A stretch of 64,000 nucleotides of DNA from Bradyrhizobium retamae (GTDB lineage: Bacteria; Pseudomonadota; Alphaproteobacteria; Rhizobiales; Xanthobacteraceae). A model generated the notes under the pieces. It was not told the DNA's origin. It searched no databases and was given only the letters and a program-made list of their open reading frames with translations. Within the stretch, counting starts at the first letter, position 1. Each line of letters starts with the position of its first letter. Where the stretch lies: positions 186,001 to 250,000 of the forward strand of contig NZ_LLYA01000159.1 of assembly GCF_001440415.1 (NCBI RefSeq), written 5' to 3'. The translations under genes were made by a program, and so were the position numbers. Below are positions 26,768-34,797 of the stretch, in pieces.

Positions 26768-27645
26768 TTCTGACATTTCGGACACCAGAAGGTTGAACGG
26801 CCGTTCTGTACAAAGCGTCGCACGACACCGCCGCAGCCTTTAGTTTGGCACTTCTCGCCCTCGCGATCATAGACCTGGAACGAGTGCTGGAAATAGCCGA
26901 GTTCGCCCGAGGTCAGCCGATGATCGTTGATCGAGGAGCCTCCGGCTTTGATCGCCTGATTCAGCACCGAATGAATTGCATTCACCAGCCGCCCGGCGTG
27001 ATCGGTCGGCTCGCCCTTCTTGGTTGCCAGCGTCGCCGCTAACCGGCGCGGCGAGAGGTGTGAGCGGTACAGCGCCTCGCAGACGTAAATATTGCCGAGG
27101 CCGGCAACCACGCGCTGGTCGAGCAGCGCGGCCTTCAGGCTGGTCTTCTTGTTGAAGCAGGACCGCGCCAACATCGCGGCGTCGAATTCGTTGCCGAGCG
27201 GCTCCGGACCGAGACCCTTCAATAGCGGTTCATCCTCCAGCACGTTGCGGGCAATAATCTTCATGTAACCGAAGCGGCGCGGATCGTTGAACACGACGGA
27301 TCTGCCCGACGACATGTGAAACACCACGTGATCATGCGCGCGGTCCTCGCTGCGCGGATGGTGGAATTGGCCGGGCGTACTGCCAGTGCCGCCATCGAGC
27401 ACCCGGAACGAGCCGGACATGCCCAGATGCATCAACAGCACGTCGCCGGAGGTCAGGTCCGCCATCAGGTATTTGGCGCGGCGGCCGAGACCGGTCACCG
27501 TCTGGCCCTCCAGCCGAGCGATAAAGTCTTTTTGAAAGGGAAACCGCAAATCCTTGCGCCGGGCTTCCGCTTTGAGGATTTTCGACCCCTCCATGGCGGG
27601 TTGCAGGCCGCGGCGGACGGTCTCAACTTCGGGCAATTCAGGCAT
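26764..27645 (-). CDS. mutM: Formamidopyrimidine-DNA glycosylase (Fpg/MutM)
   Basis: Removes 8-oxoguanine and ring-opened purines from DNA and nicks the abasic site. The 293-residue product has the essential N-terminal 'PELPEVETVRRGL', with Pro2 as nucleophile and Glu3, and the helix-two-turn-helix region 'LDQRVVAGLGNIYVCEALY'. The C-terminal zinc finger is 'CQTKGCGG...FWCPKC' with all four Cys. ATG 27645 is fixed by the Pro2 requirement, although the frame is open 13 codons further up. It is divergent from ubiE and overlaps the acetyltransferase gene downstream. Confidence 0.98.
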   Translation of the reverse strand: MPELPEVETVRRGLQPAMEGSKILKAEARRKDLRFPFQKDFIARLEGQTVTGLGRRAKYLMADLTSGDVLLMHLGMSGSFRVLDGGTGSTPGQFHHPRSEDRAHDHVVFHMSSGRSVVFNDPRRFGYMKIIARNVLEDEPLLKGLGPEPLGNEFDAAMLARSCFNKKTSLKAALLDQRVVAGLGNIYVCEALYRSHLSPRRLAATLATKKGEPTDHAGRLVNAIHSVLNQAIKAGGSSINDHRLTSGELGYFQHSFQVYDREGEKCQTKGCGGVVRRFVQNGRSTFWCPKCQK

Positions 27646-27724
27646 CCAGGCATTCACCTTATGGAGGTGACGTGATAGCGCCAATGCGACGGGCGCGCTA
27701 TGGTCCGGTAGTGGAGTACATCTA

Positions 27725-28486
27725 ATGGATCGGCCGGATCAAACCACCCATTTTGGCTTCAGGGACGTGCCCTTAGGGGACAAGCAGACGCTGGTGAACG
27801 ACGTGTTTCACAGCGTGGCAAGGCGCTATGACCTGATGAACGACCTGATGTCGGCGGGCCTGCACCGGGTCTGGAAAGACATCATGATCACGGCGCTCAA
27901 CCCGCCGAAAAGTGATGCGCCGTTTGCGCTGCTTGATGTCGCCGGCGGCACCGGCGACATCGCGTTCCGCGCGGCCAAGGCCGCAGGCTTTGGCTTCCGC
28001 GCCACCGTCTGCGACATCAATACGGATATGCTCGAGGTCGGCCACAACCGCGCGCTGGCGCAGCATCTCGACCATCAGGTGTCTTTCGTCGAAGGCAATG
28101 CGGAGACGCTGGCTTTCCCGGATCGTTCGTTCGACGCCTACACCATCGCCTTCGGTATTCGCAACGTACCGCGGATCGATGCGGCGCTGCGCGAGGCCTA
28201 TCGCGTGCTGCGGCCGGGCAGCCGATTCCTCTGTCTGGAATTCTCCACCGTCGACGTTCCCGGACTGGACTGGCTGTACGACCAGTTCTCGTTCAGGGTG
28301 ATCCCGCCGCTCGGCCGCGCCGTGACCGGCGATGCCGAATCCTATCAGTACCTCGTTGAATCGATCCGGAAATTCCCCCGGCCCAATGTATTTGCCGACA
28401 TGATTCGCGGCGCCGGCTTTGCGCGGGTGAAGTGGGAAAGCCTTTCCGGCGGGATCGTGGCGCTGCATTCGGGCTGGCGCTTGTGA
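27725..28486 (+). CDS. ubiE: Ubiquinone/menaquinone C-methyltransferase UbiE
   Basis: SAM-dependent C-methylation of the benzoquinol ring in ubiquinone synthesis. The 253-residue product has motif I 'LLDVAGGTGDIAFRAA', 'CDINTDML', the 'GNAETLAFPDRSFDAYTIAFGIRN' signature and 'REAYRVLRPGSRFLCLEFS'. The start MDRPDQTTHFGF is the first ATG. Its stop codon overlaps the GTG start of ubiB (GTGA). The divergent mutM and the following ubiB-coaBC-dut form an order I know from Bradyrhizobium and relatives. Confidence 0.97.
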   Translation: MDRPDQTTHFGFRDVPLGDKQTLVNDVFHSVARRYDLMNDLMSAGLHRVWKDIMITALNPPKSDAPFALLDVAGGTGDIAFRAAKAAGFGFRATVCDINTDMLEVGHNRALAQHLDHQVSFVEGNAETLAFPDRSFDAYTIAFGIRNVPRIDAALREAYRVLRPGSRFLCLEFSTVDVPGLDWLYDQFSFRVIPPLGRAVTGDAESYQYLVESIRKFPRPNVFADMIRGAGFARVKWESLSGGIVALHSGWRL

Positions 28487-30057
28487 TTTCTGCGGCGACC
28501 CACATCGCGCGGCTTGTCCGCGCCGCTTACGTGTTCGCGCGCGAGGGTGTGTTCGGCGTCGTCGATCCGAGCCTGGTGCCGGCGCCCGGGCAGCTCGCGC
28601 TGCGACTGGCGCGATTGATCGAACGGCCCGGTGCCAAATCCGGCCCGCGGCTATCCCGCGCACTGACGCGGCTGGGACCGGCCTACCTCAAGCTCGGGCA
28701 GTTTCTGGCGACCCGCCCCGACGTGGTCGGGGTTGCGATGGCGCGCGACCTGGAAAGCCTGCAGGACCGGCTGCCGCCGTTTTCGCAAAGTGAAGCGGAA
28801 GCGGTGATCGCGCTGTCGCTGGAACGCCCTCTGGCGAAGGCCTTTGTCAGCCTCGGCCCGCCGGTTGCCGCCGCGTCCATCGCGCAGGTGCACCGCGCTG
28901 AGATCGAGCGCGGCGGCGTGCGCCAGCCGGTTGCCGTAAAGGTGCTCCGGCCCAACGTCGCCTCGCGCTTTCGCCGCGACCTCTCCGACTTCTTCTTTGT
29001 CGCGCACAACGCGGAAGCGCATTCGGCCGAAGCGCGGCGGCTGCGGCTGATCGAGGTCATCAACACGATGTCGCGCTCGGTCGCGATGGAGATGGACCTG
29101 CGGCTTGAGGCTGCCGCCTTGTCCGAGATGGCGGAGAATACCCGCGACGATCCGGATTTCCGCGTGCCGGCCGTCGACTGGGACCGCACCACTCACAACG
29201 TGCTGACGATGGAGTGGATCGACGGCATCGCACTGAGCGACCACGCGCGCCTCGCAGCATCGCAGGTCGATTTGCCCGACCTCGGGCGCAAGGTGATCCA
29301 GAGTTTCCTGCGCCACGCGCTGCGCGACGGCTTCTTTCATGCCGATATGCATCCCGGCAATCTGTTTCTCGACAACGCCGGCCGGCTGGTGGCGGTCGAT
29401 TTCGGCATCATGGGCCGGCTCGGCGTGAAGGAGCGGCGCTTCCTCGCCGAAATTCTCTTGGGCTTCATCACGCGCGACTACCGCCGCGTCGCGGAAGTCC
29501 ATTTCGAGGCCGGCTACGTGCCGGGGCATCATTCGGTGGAGAATTTCGCGCAAGCCATCCGCGCCATCGGCGAGCCGATCCACAACCGCACCGCCGAAGA
29601 AATCTCGATGGCGAAGCTGTTGACCCTGCTGCTCGAGGTCACCGGCCTGTTCGACATGCAGACCCGGCCCGAACTGATCCTGCTGCAGAAGACCATGGTG
29701 GTGGTCGAAGGCGTCGCGCGCGGCTTCGACCCCAAGCTCGATATCTGGAAAGTGGCCGATCCCGTGGTGCGCGAATGGATCGAGCGCAATCTCGGCCCGC
29801 TCGGGCGGGTTCAGGGCGCCATGACCGGCGCCGGCGAACTCGGCCGCGTCATGACGGGCCTGCCGGCGATCGCTTCGCGGGCAGTTGCCGTGATCGAGAA
29901 CATGGAAAAGATGTCCCGCGAGGGCCTGACATTGTCCCCGGAGACCATTGCTGCCCTCGGCAGGGCCGAAGGCCGCAAGAGCCGCTGGCGCACGGTGGCG
30001 CTCTGGATCATTGCAGCGACCTTTATAGGGGTTCTGTTTGCAGTGCTGCAGTTGTGA
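28483..30057 (+). CDS. ubiB: Ubiquinone biosynthesis atypical kinase UbiB
   Basis: An ABC1/ADCK-family atypical kinase/ATPase needed for ubiquinone synthesis, probably by organising the membrane-bound Ubi complex. The 524-residue product carries the family 'AYLKLGQFLATRPD' (KxGQ motif), 'QPVAVKVLRP' (ATP-site Lys), 'DGFFHADMHPGNLFLD' and 'VAVDFGIMGRLG' (metal-binding Asp). A C-terminal membrane helix closes the protein ('ALWIIAATFIGVLFAVLQL'). The GTG start at 28483 overlaps the ubiE stop by four bases; a GTG at 28432 would lie inside ubiE and is less likely. Confidence 0.96.
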   Translation: MISAATHIARLVRAAYVFAREGVFGVVDPSLVPAPGQLALRLARLIERPGAKSGPRLSRALTRLGPAYLKLGQFLATRPDVVGVAMARDLESLQDRLPPFSQSEAEAVIALSLERPLAKAFVSLGPPVAAASIAQVHRAEIERGGVRQPVAVKVLRPNVASRFRRDLSDFFFVAHNAEAHSAEARRLRLIEVINTMSRSVAMEMDLRLEAAALSEMAENTRDDPDFRVPAVDWDRTTHNVLTMEWIDGIALSDHARLAASQVDLPDLGRKVIQSFLRHALRDGFFHADMHPGNLFLDNAGRLVAVDFGIMGRLGVKERRFLAEILLGFITRDYRRVAEVHFEAGYVPGHHSVENFAQAIRAIGEPIHNRTAEEISMAKLLTLLLEVTGLFDMQTRPELILLQKTMVVVEGVARGFDPKLDIWKVADPVVREWIERNLGPLGRVQGAMTGAGELGRVMTGLPAIASRAVAVIENMEKMSREGLTLSPETIAALGRAEGRKSRWRTVALWIIAATFIGVLFAVLQL

Positions 30058-30060
30058 TTG

Positions 30061-30087
30061 CAATGCTAGCATGGCGTGCTAGCATTG
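30061..30087. promoter_or_regulatory. Perfect inverted repeat upstream of coaBC, candidate RHH operator
   Basis: CAATGCTAGCA-TGGCG-TGCTAGCATTG: 11-bp perfect arms around a 5-base centre, starting three bases after the ubiB stop and ending 27 bases before the coaBC ATG. The TGCTAGCA half-sites resemble FitA-type antitoxin operators (gonococcal FitA is reported to bind TGCTATCA-type half-sites). The downstream gene encodes exactly such a DNA-binding domain. An RNA hairpin is the alternative reading; there is no T-run. Confidence 0.7.
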
Positions 30088-30114
30088 ACTGCACAATTTT
30101 GCCGGAGGCTCCCT

Positions 30115-31551
30115 ATGGCCAGCCTGACCATCCGAAAACTCGATGAAGCCGTTAAAGTCTACCTGCGGCTCCGGTCGGCCGGAAACGGTCGCTCCGTTGA
30201 AGAGGAAGTCCGGGTCATCTTGGGAGAACTCGTCCAAGGGCGCTCCGAACTATCAGGCGCCACACCACTCTCCGCAGTGGCCCACGCGGAGGCAGCGCCG
30301 TCGGTCAGCGCTTCCAGCGAACGGAGTGTCACCCTGATCATCGGCGGCGGCATCGCCGCTTTCAAGTCGCTGGAGCTGATCCGGCGGCTGAAGGAGCGAC
30401 ACATTCACATCCGCTGCGTGCTGACCAAGGCCGCCCAGCAATTCGTCACGCCACTTTCGGCCAGCGCGCTGTCGCATGAGCGCGTCTATACGGACCTGTT
30501 CAATCCCGAGAGCGAATTCGACGCCGGCCATATCCGGCTGGCGCGCGAATGCGATCTGATCATCGTGGCGCCGGCGACCGCCGACCTGATGGCTAAGATG
30601 GCGCACGGCCATGCCGACGATCTCGCTACCGCCATCCTGCTGGCGGCCAACCGGCCGATCCTGCTGGCGCCTGCGATGAACCCCCTGATGTGGAACAACG
30701 CCGCCACCCGCCGCAACGTGCTGCAGCTTCGCCGCGACGGCATTCACATGATCGGCCCCAACGCCGGGGAAATGGCTGAGTCCAATGAGGCCGGCATCGG
30801 GCGGATGTCGGAGGCGGTCGAGATTGCCGCTGCCGCCGTCGACATCCTGCGCCCGCCGCGACCGCGTCCGCTCGCGGGCAAGCGCGTGCTGATCACGGCA
30901 GGGCCGACACATGAGGCGATCGATCCCGTGCGCTATATCGCCAACCGCTCCTCCGGGAAGCAGGGTTTTGCCATCGCCGCCGCGGCACAGGCCGCGGGCG
31001 CGGACGTCACGCTGGTGTCCGGCCCGGTCGACTTGCGCGATCCCCCCGGCGTCACGGTGATCCGGGTCGAATCGGCGCGTGACATGCTGCATCGGGTGGA
31101 AGCCGCCTTGCCGGCGGACATCGCGATCTTCGCCGCCGCCGTTGCCGACTGGCGCGTTGCCAATGAAGGCGAGCAGAAACTGAAAAAGACGTCCGCCGGC
31201 ATGCCGCAGCTCGCGTTGGTGGAAAATCCCGACATTCTGGCGACGATCTCGAAATTGAAGGAGAATCGTCCGCCGCTGGTGATCGGCTTTGCCGCCGAAA
31301 CCGAACATCTGATCGACAACGCAAAAGCCAAGATCGCGCGCAAGGGCTGCGACTGGATCGTCGCCAATGACGTTTCGCCTGCCACCGGCGTGATGGGCGG
31401 CGACCGCAACACCGTTCACCTGCTGACGCGCGACGGCGAGAAGATCAACGTCGACAGCACTAAAGTGGAGTCTTGGCCGGTGATGACCAAGGAACAGGTC
31501 GCAGCCGAACTGGTGGCGAAGATTGCACAGACCATGGAGAAGAATTCGTGA
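30115..31551 (+). CDS. coaBC: CoaBC (phosphopantothenoylcysteine synthetase/decarboxylase) with N-terminal RHH antitoxin-like domain
   Basis: Bifunctional flavoenzyme for two steps of coenzyme A synthesis: ligation of Cys to 4'-phosphopantothenate, then decarboxylation. The 478-residue product has three parts. Residues 1-40 ('MASLTIRKLDEAVKVYLRL' and 'GRSVEEEVRVILGEL') read as a FitA/VapB-type ribbon-helix-helix domain. Residues 41-71 are a linker. CoaC (72-about 255) has 'GGGIAAFKS', 'DAGHIRLAR' and 'PAMNPLMWN'. CoaB (about 262-478) has 'LITAGPTHEAIDPVRYIANR' and 'EQKLKK'. The usual CoaC flap Cys is not seen; the region reads 'GEMAESNEAGIGRM'. ATG 30115 follows GGAGG. The upstream in-frame GTG at 30076 lies within the dyad and is rejected. 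The dut start overlaps the stop. Confidence 0.93.
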   Translation: MASLTIRKLDEAVKVYLRLRSAGNGRSVEEEVRVILGELVQGRSELSGATPLSAVAHAEAAPSVSASSERSVTLIIGGGIAAFKSLELIRRLKERHIHIRCVLTKAAQQFVTPLSASALSHERVYTDLFNPESEFDAGHIRLARECDLIIVAPATADLMAKMAHGHADDLATAILLAANRPILLAPAMNPLMWNNAATRRNVLQLRRDGIHMIGPNAGEMAESNEAGIGRMSEAVEIAAAAVDILRPPRPRPLAGKRVLITAGPTHEAIDPVRYIANRSSGKQGFAIAAAAQAAGADVTLVSGPVDLRDPPGVTVIRVESARDMLHRVEAALPADIAIFAAAVADWRVANEGEQKLKKTSAGMPQLALVENPDILATISKLKENRPPLVIGFAAETEHLIDNAKAKIARKGCDWIVANDVSPATGVMGGDRNTVHLLTRDGEKINVDSTKVESWPVMTKEQVAAELVAKIAQTMEKNS

Positions 31552-32006
31552 GCGTGATGGTGAAGGTCGACGTCTGCCAATTGCCGCATGGCGAAGGCCT
31601 CGCCCTGCCGGCCTATCAGAGCGCCGATGCCGCCGGGCTCGACCTGCTCGCGGCCGTGCCGGCGGATACGCCGCTGATTCTCTCGCCCGGAAAATTCGCG
31701 ATGGTGCCGACCGCGCTCACGATCGCGCTGCCTTCCGGATATGAGGCGCAGGTGCGGCCGCGCTCCGGGCTTGCCGCCAAACACGGCGTCACGGTGCTGA
31801 ACTCGCCCGGCACGGTGGATGCCGATTACCGCGGCGAGATCAACGTGCTCCTGATCAACCACGGCGATATGCCCTTCCCAATCAAGCGCGGGGAGCGCAT
31901 CGCGCAGATGGTGATCGCGCCTGTGGTGCAAGCGGAACTGGTTCCCGTCACTTCGCTGACGGCAACCGGCCGTGGCAGTGGCGGTTTTGGCTCGACCGGC
32001 CGCTGA
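31548..32006 (+). CDS. dut: dUTP diphosphatase
   Basis: Hydrolyses dUTP to dUMP, keeping uracil out of DNA and feeding thymidylate synthesis. The 152-residue product has the trimeric dUTPase motifs in order: 'SADAAGLDLLA' (I), 'RPRSGLAAKHGV' (II), 'GTVDADYRGE' (III), 'RGERIAQMVIAP' (IV) and the C-terminal 'GRGSGGFGSTG' (V). I chose GTG 31548, which overlaps the coaBC stop (GTGA) and lies 7 bases after GGAGA; ATG 31557 is the alternative. coaBC-dut linkage is common in bacteria. Confidence 0.97.
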   Translation: MSVMVKVDVCQLPHGEGLALPAYQSADAAGLDLLAAVPADTPLILSPGKFAMVPTALTIALPSGYEAQVRPRSGLAAKHGVTVLNSPGTVDADYRGEINVLLINHGDMPFPIKRGERIAQMVIAPVVQAELVPVTSLTATGRGSGGFGSTGR

Positions 32007-32130
32007 ATCGTTCCGTTTTGAACGGTTCGGAACGCTGCCGCCTTGATTTTTTCACAGGCCGTTTTGCGTTCACGGTCTGGACTCTTACCGGTCGACTTCC
32101 GAAGGGGCTACTCTCGACCCGATTCGTGTA

Positions 32131-32178
32131 GAGCGCGACCAGCAAAAGTGGGGTCCGGTTTTGTGTCCGGGCGCGCTC
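32131..32178. repeat. Palindromic repeat (CAAAAG..GGTCCGGTTTTG family)
   Basis: Arms GAGCGCG (32131-32137) and CGCGCTC (32172-32178) enclose GCAAAAGTGGGGTCCGGTTTTG. The core resembles the element at 57624-57667 (GCAAAAGCGGGTACCGGTT), so both probably belong to one family. It lies in the 271-base gap between dut and divL; nothing else is recognisable there. Confidence 0.6.
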
Positions 32179-32277
32179 AATCCTTAGTCGGCGCATAATC
32201 TCAACGCAAACCGCTCACATTTTGGCGGATTATGCGCTGGGGGTGGTGCCTGCAGTCATGCGTTCTTGGGGCAAATA

Positions 32278-34797
32278 ATGTCGGGCGTAGTCGCTGCGAT
32301 GCGTCGAACCCTGCTGTCGTGCACCTCACTGGCGCGCCACGGCGTGATTGCGCTCGCCACCGCTCTCTCCGCACTGCCGGAGCCCGCGTTGGCCAACGAA
32401 TTGACCATCACGCAGGCGATTTCCGCCTTGTTCGACCTCAATCACCAGGAATTCGCGGTGCTGACGACGGCGCTATCGCTGCTCGGCTTTACCGTGGTGG
32501 CCGCAATCCTGCTGATGCGCACGCGCATTCGGGCCACCCGGATCGAACTCGACCTCCGCTCCGACATCGCCGATCTGCAGGTGCAAGCCGACCGGCTGCG
32601 CGCGCTGTTGTTCGCCGAGCCCCAGATCCTGATCGCCTGGGCCGCGGGGGACAACCGGCCCCAGATCAGCGGCGACACTTCGCTTCTGATCTCGCAGGAC
32701 GCACTGTCGAATTCGCCGCAACGCGTTCTTGCCTTTGGAACCTGGCTGCCGCCGGAACCGGCGCTGCGGATGGACCGTGCGGTCGACGCGCTGCGCGAGG
32801 CCGGCGAAGGCTTTCTGCTCAACCTCTCCACCTCGAACGGCCGCTCCATCGAAGCGATGGGCCGCGCCATTGGGGGGCAAGCCATTGTGCGGATTCGCGA
32901 ACTTGGCGGCTTGCGCCGTGAACTCGCCGAAGCCAATCTCCGCTACAGGACGCTTTTGGAGGAGACCGAATTGTTGCGCGACTTCGCAGCCGCGGCGCCC
33001 TGGCCGATCTGGGCCAAGAGCGCCGAGGGCAATCTGCGTTACGCGAACACCGCCTATGTGCGGGCCACCGAAGGCGCAAGCGTCGCGGACACGATCTACC
33101 GCAACCTCGAGCTGCTGGAGAACGACCAGCGTTCCGAGATGGGTCGGGTGCTGAACTACAATTCCACCTACGCCGCGCGGCTGCCGATCGTGGTCGGCGG
33201 CGAGCGACGCACCTATGACGTTCAGGCGCTCAAGCTCGGCGGCGGCAGCGCCGGCATCGCCATCGACGCCAGCGAGGCGACCCAGTTGCGCGACGCCATG
33301 GAGCGGATGGCGGAAGCCCATCGCCGCACCCTCGACCAGTTGTCGTCGGGGGTCGCCGTATTCGATGGCCAGCGGCGGCTTGCCTTCTACAACGAATCCT
33401 ACCGGCGGCTGTGGGGGCTCGATCAAGCCTTCCTCGATTCCAACCCCGACGATTCAAGCGTGCTCGACCGGCTGCGCGCGGCGCGCAAACTGCCCGAGCA
33501 ACCGGATTTCCGCGCCTGGAAGGCCAAGCTCCACGAAGCCTACCGCGCCGTCGAGCCGGAGAACTACACCTGGTTTCTGCCCGACGGCCGCGCCGTCAGC
33601 GTCGTCACCACGCCAAATCTCGAAGGCGGCGTCACCTATCTGTTCGACAATGTCACCGAAAGCCTGGATCTCGCACGCCGCTACGACCGGCTGACCCGGG
33701 TCCAGCATGAAACGCTCGACAATCTGGCTGAAGCGGTCGCGGTGTTCGGCAGTAACGGCCGCGTGGAACTGTTCAATCCCGCTTTCCTGAAAATGTGGAA
33801 GCTCTCGGCGGAATCGCTCAAAGAGCAGCCCCATATCGAGACCGTGGAAGCGTGGTGCAAGCCGCTGTTCGACGATGCGTTGACCTGGCGGGCGCTGCGC
33901 GAGGCCATCACCGCGATCGAGAACCGGGCGCAGGTGGCGCAGAAACTCGAACGCAAGGACGGCAGCGTGCTGGATTGCATGACCATGCCGCTGCCCGACG
34001 GCGCGACCCTTCTGACATTCCAGGACATCAGCGACACCGAGAACGTCGAGCGCGCGCTGCGCGAGCGCAACGAGGCGCTGGAAGCCGCCGACCAGATGAA
34101 GGTGGATTTCGTCCACCACGTGTCCTACGAGCTGCGCGCACCGCTGACCACCATCATCGGCTTCGCACATTTCCTCAGCGATCCCTCGACCGGCCCGCTG
34201 ACGCCAAAGCAGGCCGAGTATCTCGACTACGTCACCAAGTCGACCAACGCGCTGCTCGCGCTCACCAACAACATCCTCGATCTCGCCACCATCGATGCCG
34301 GCGCCATGAAGCTCGAGCTCGGCCCGGTCAATATTGAAAAAGCCATTCAGGCCGCCGCCGAAGGCATCCAGGACCGGCTGGCGACCGACCGCATCGAGCT
34401 CAAGGTCGATATCGATCCCGAGATCGGCAACTTCACCGGCGACGAGCGGCGCGTGGTGCAAGTGCTCTATAACCTGCTCGCCAACGCGGTGGGGTTCTCG
34501 CCGCACGATGCCGCGGTCACGATCAGCGCGCGGCGAACCGAGCATCGCGTGATCTTCACCGTCTCCGATTCCGGCCCCGGCATTCCCGCCGAGGTGAAGG
34601 ACAAGGTATTCGACTGGTTCGAGAGCCACTCCCACGGCTCGCGCCACCGTGGCGCCGGCCTCGGCCTGTCACTGGTACGCTCGTTCGTCGAACTGCATGG
34701 CGGCAAGGTGCGCGTCGACTCGGTCGTCGGCAGAGGCACGACCGTCACCTGCGATTTCCCGATCGACCAGAACGCCCACCGAAACGCTGCCGAATGA
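32278..34797 (+). CDS. divL: DivL-like cell-cycle sensor pseudo-kinase
   Basis: An 839-residue protein with an N-terminal signal/membrane segment, a second TM ('FAVLTTALSLLGFTVVAAILLM', about 60-82), PAS-type domains and a C-terminal histidine-kinase module. The H-box reads 'DFVHHVSYELRAPLT': the phospho-acceptor His is replaced by Tyr (residue 617), the hallmark of DivL. The ATPase domain is complete, with 'NLLANAVGFS' (N box), 'SDSGPGIP' (G1) and 'GAGLGLSLV' (G2). In Caulobacter, DivL controls CckA and thereby CtrA. The start is ATG 32278 (MSGVVAAMRR). Its last codon overlaps the next gene in ATGA. Confidence 0.9.
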   Translation: MSGVVAAMRRTLLSCTSLARHGVIALATALSALPEPALANELTITQAISALFDLNHQEFAVLTTALSLLGFTVVAAILLMRTRIRATRIELDLRSDIADLQVQADRLRALLFAEPQILIAWAAGDNRPQISGDTSLLISQDALSNSPQRVLAFGTWLPPEPALRMDRAVDALREAGEGFLLNLSTSNGRSIEAMGRAIGGQAIVRIRELGGLRRELAEANLRYRTLLEETELLRDFAAAAPWPIWAKSAEGNLRYANTAYVRATEGASVADTIYRNLELLENDQRSEMGRVLNYNSTYAARLPIVVGGERRTYDVQALKLGGGSAGIAIDASEATQLRDAMERMAEAHRRTLDQLSSGVAVFDGQRRLAFYNESYRRLWGLDQAFLDSNPDDSSVLDRLRAARKLPEQPDFRAWKAKLHEAYRAVEPENYTWFLPDGRAVSVVTTPNLEGGVTYLFDNVTESLDLARRYDRLTRVQHETLDNLAEAVAVFGSNGRVELFNPAFLKMWKLSAESLKEQPHIETVEAWCKPLFDDALTWRALREAITAIENRAQVAQKLERKDGSVLDCMTMPLPDGATLLTFQDISDTENVERALRERNEALEAADQMKVDFVHHVSYELRAPLTTIIGFAHFLSDPSTGPLTPKQAEYLDYVTKSTNALLALTNNILDLATIDAGAMKLELGPVNIEKAIQAAAEGIQDRLATDRIELKVDIDPEIGNFTGDERRVVQVLYNLLANAVGFSPHDAAVTISARRTEHRVIFTVSDSGPGIPAEVKDKVFDWFESHSHGSRHRGAGLGLSLVRSFVELHGGKVRVDSVVGRGTTVTCDFPIDQNAHRNAAE

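Noticed and set aside
28651..30072. 473-residue open frame on the minus strand
   Set aside because: Shadow of ubiB, rich in His, Arg and Asp with no domain; ubiB has all kinase motifs.
30076..30114. GTG start adding 13 residues to coaBC
   Set aside because: The codon lies inside the inverted repeat; ATG 30115 has a GGAGG site and begins the conserved RHH domain.
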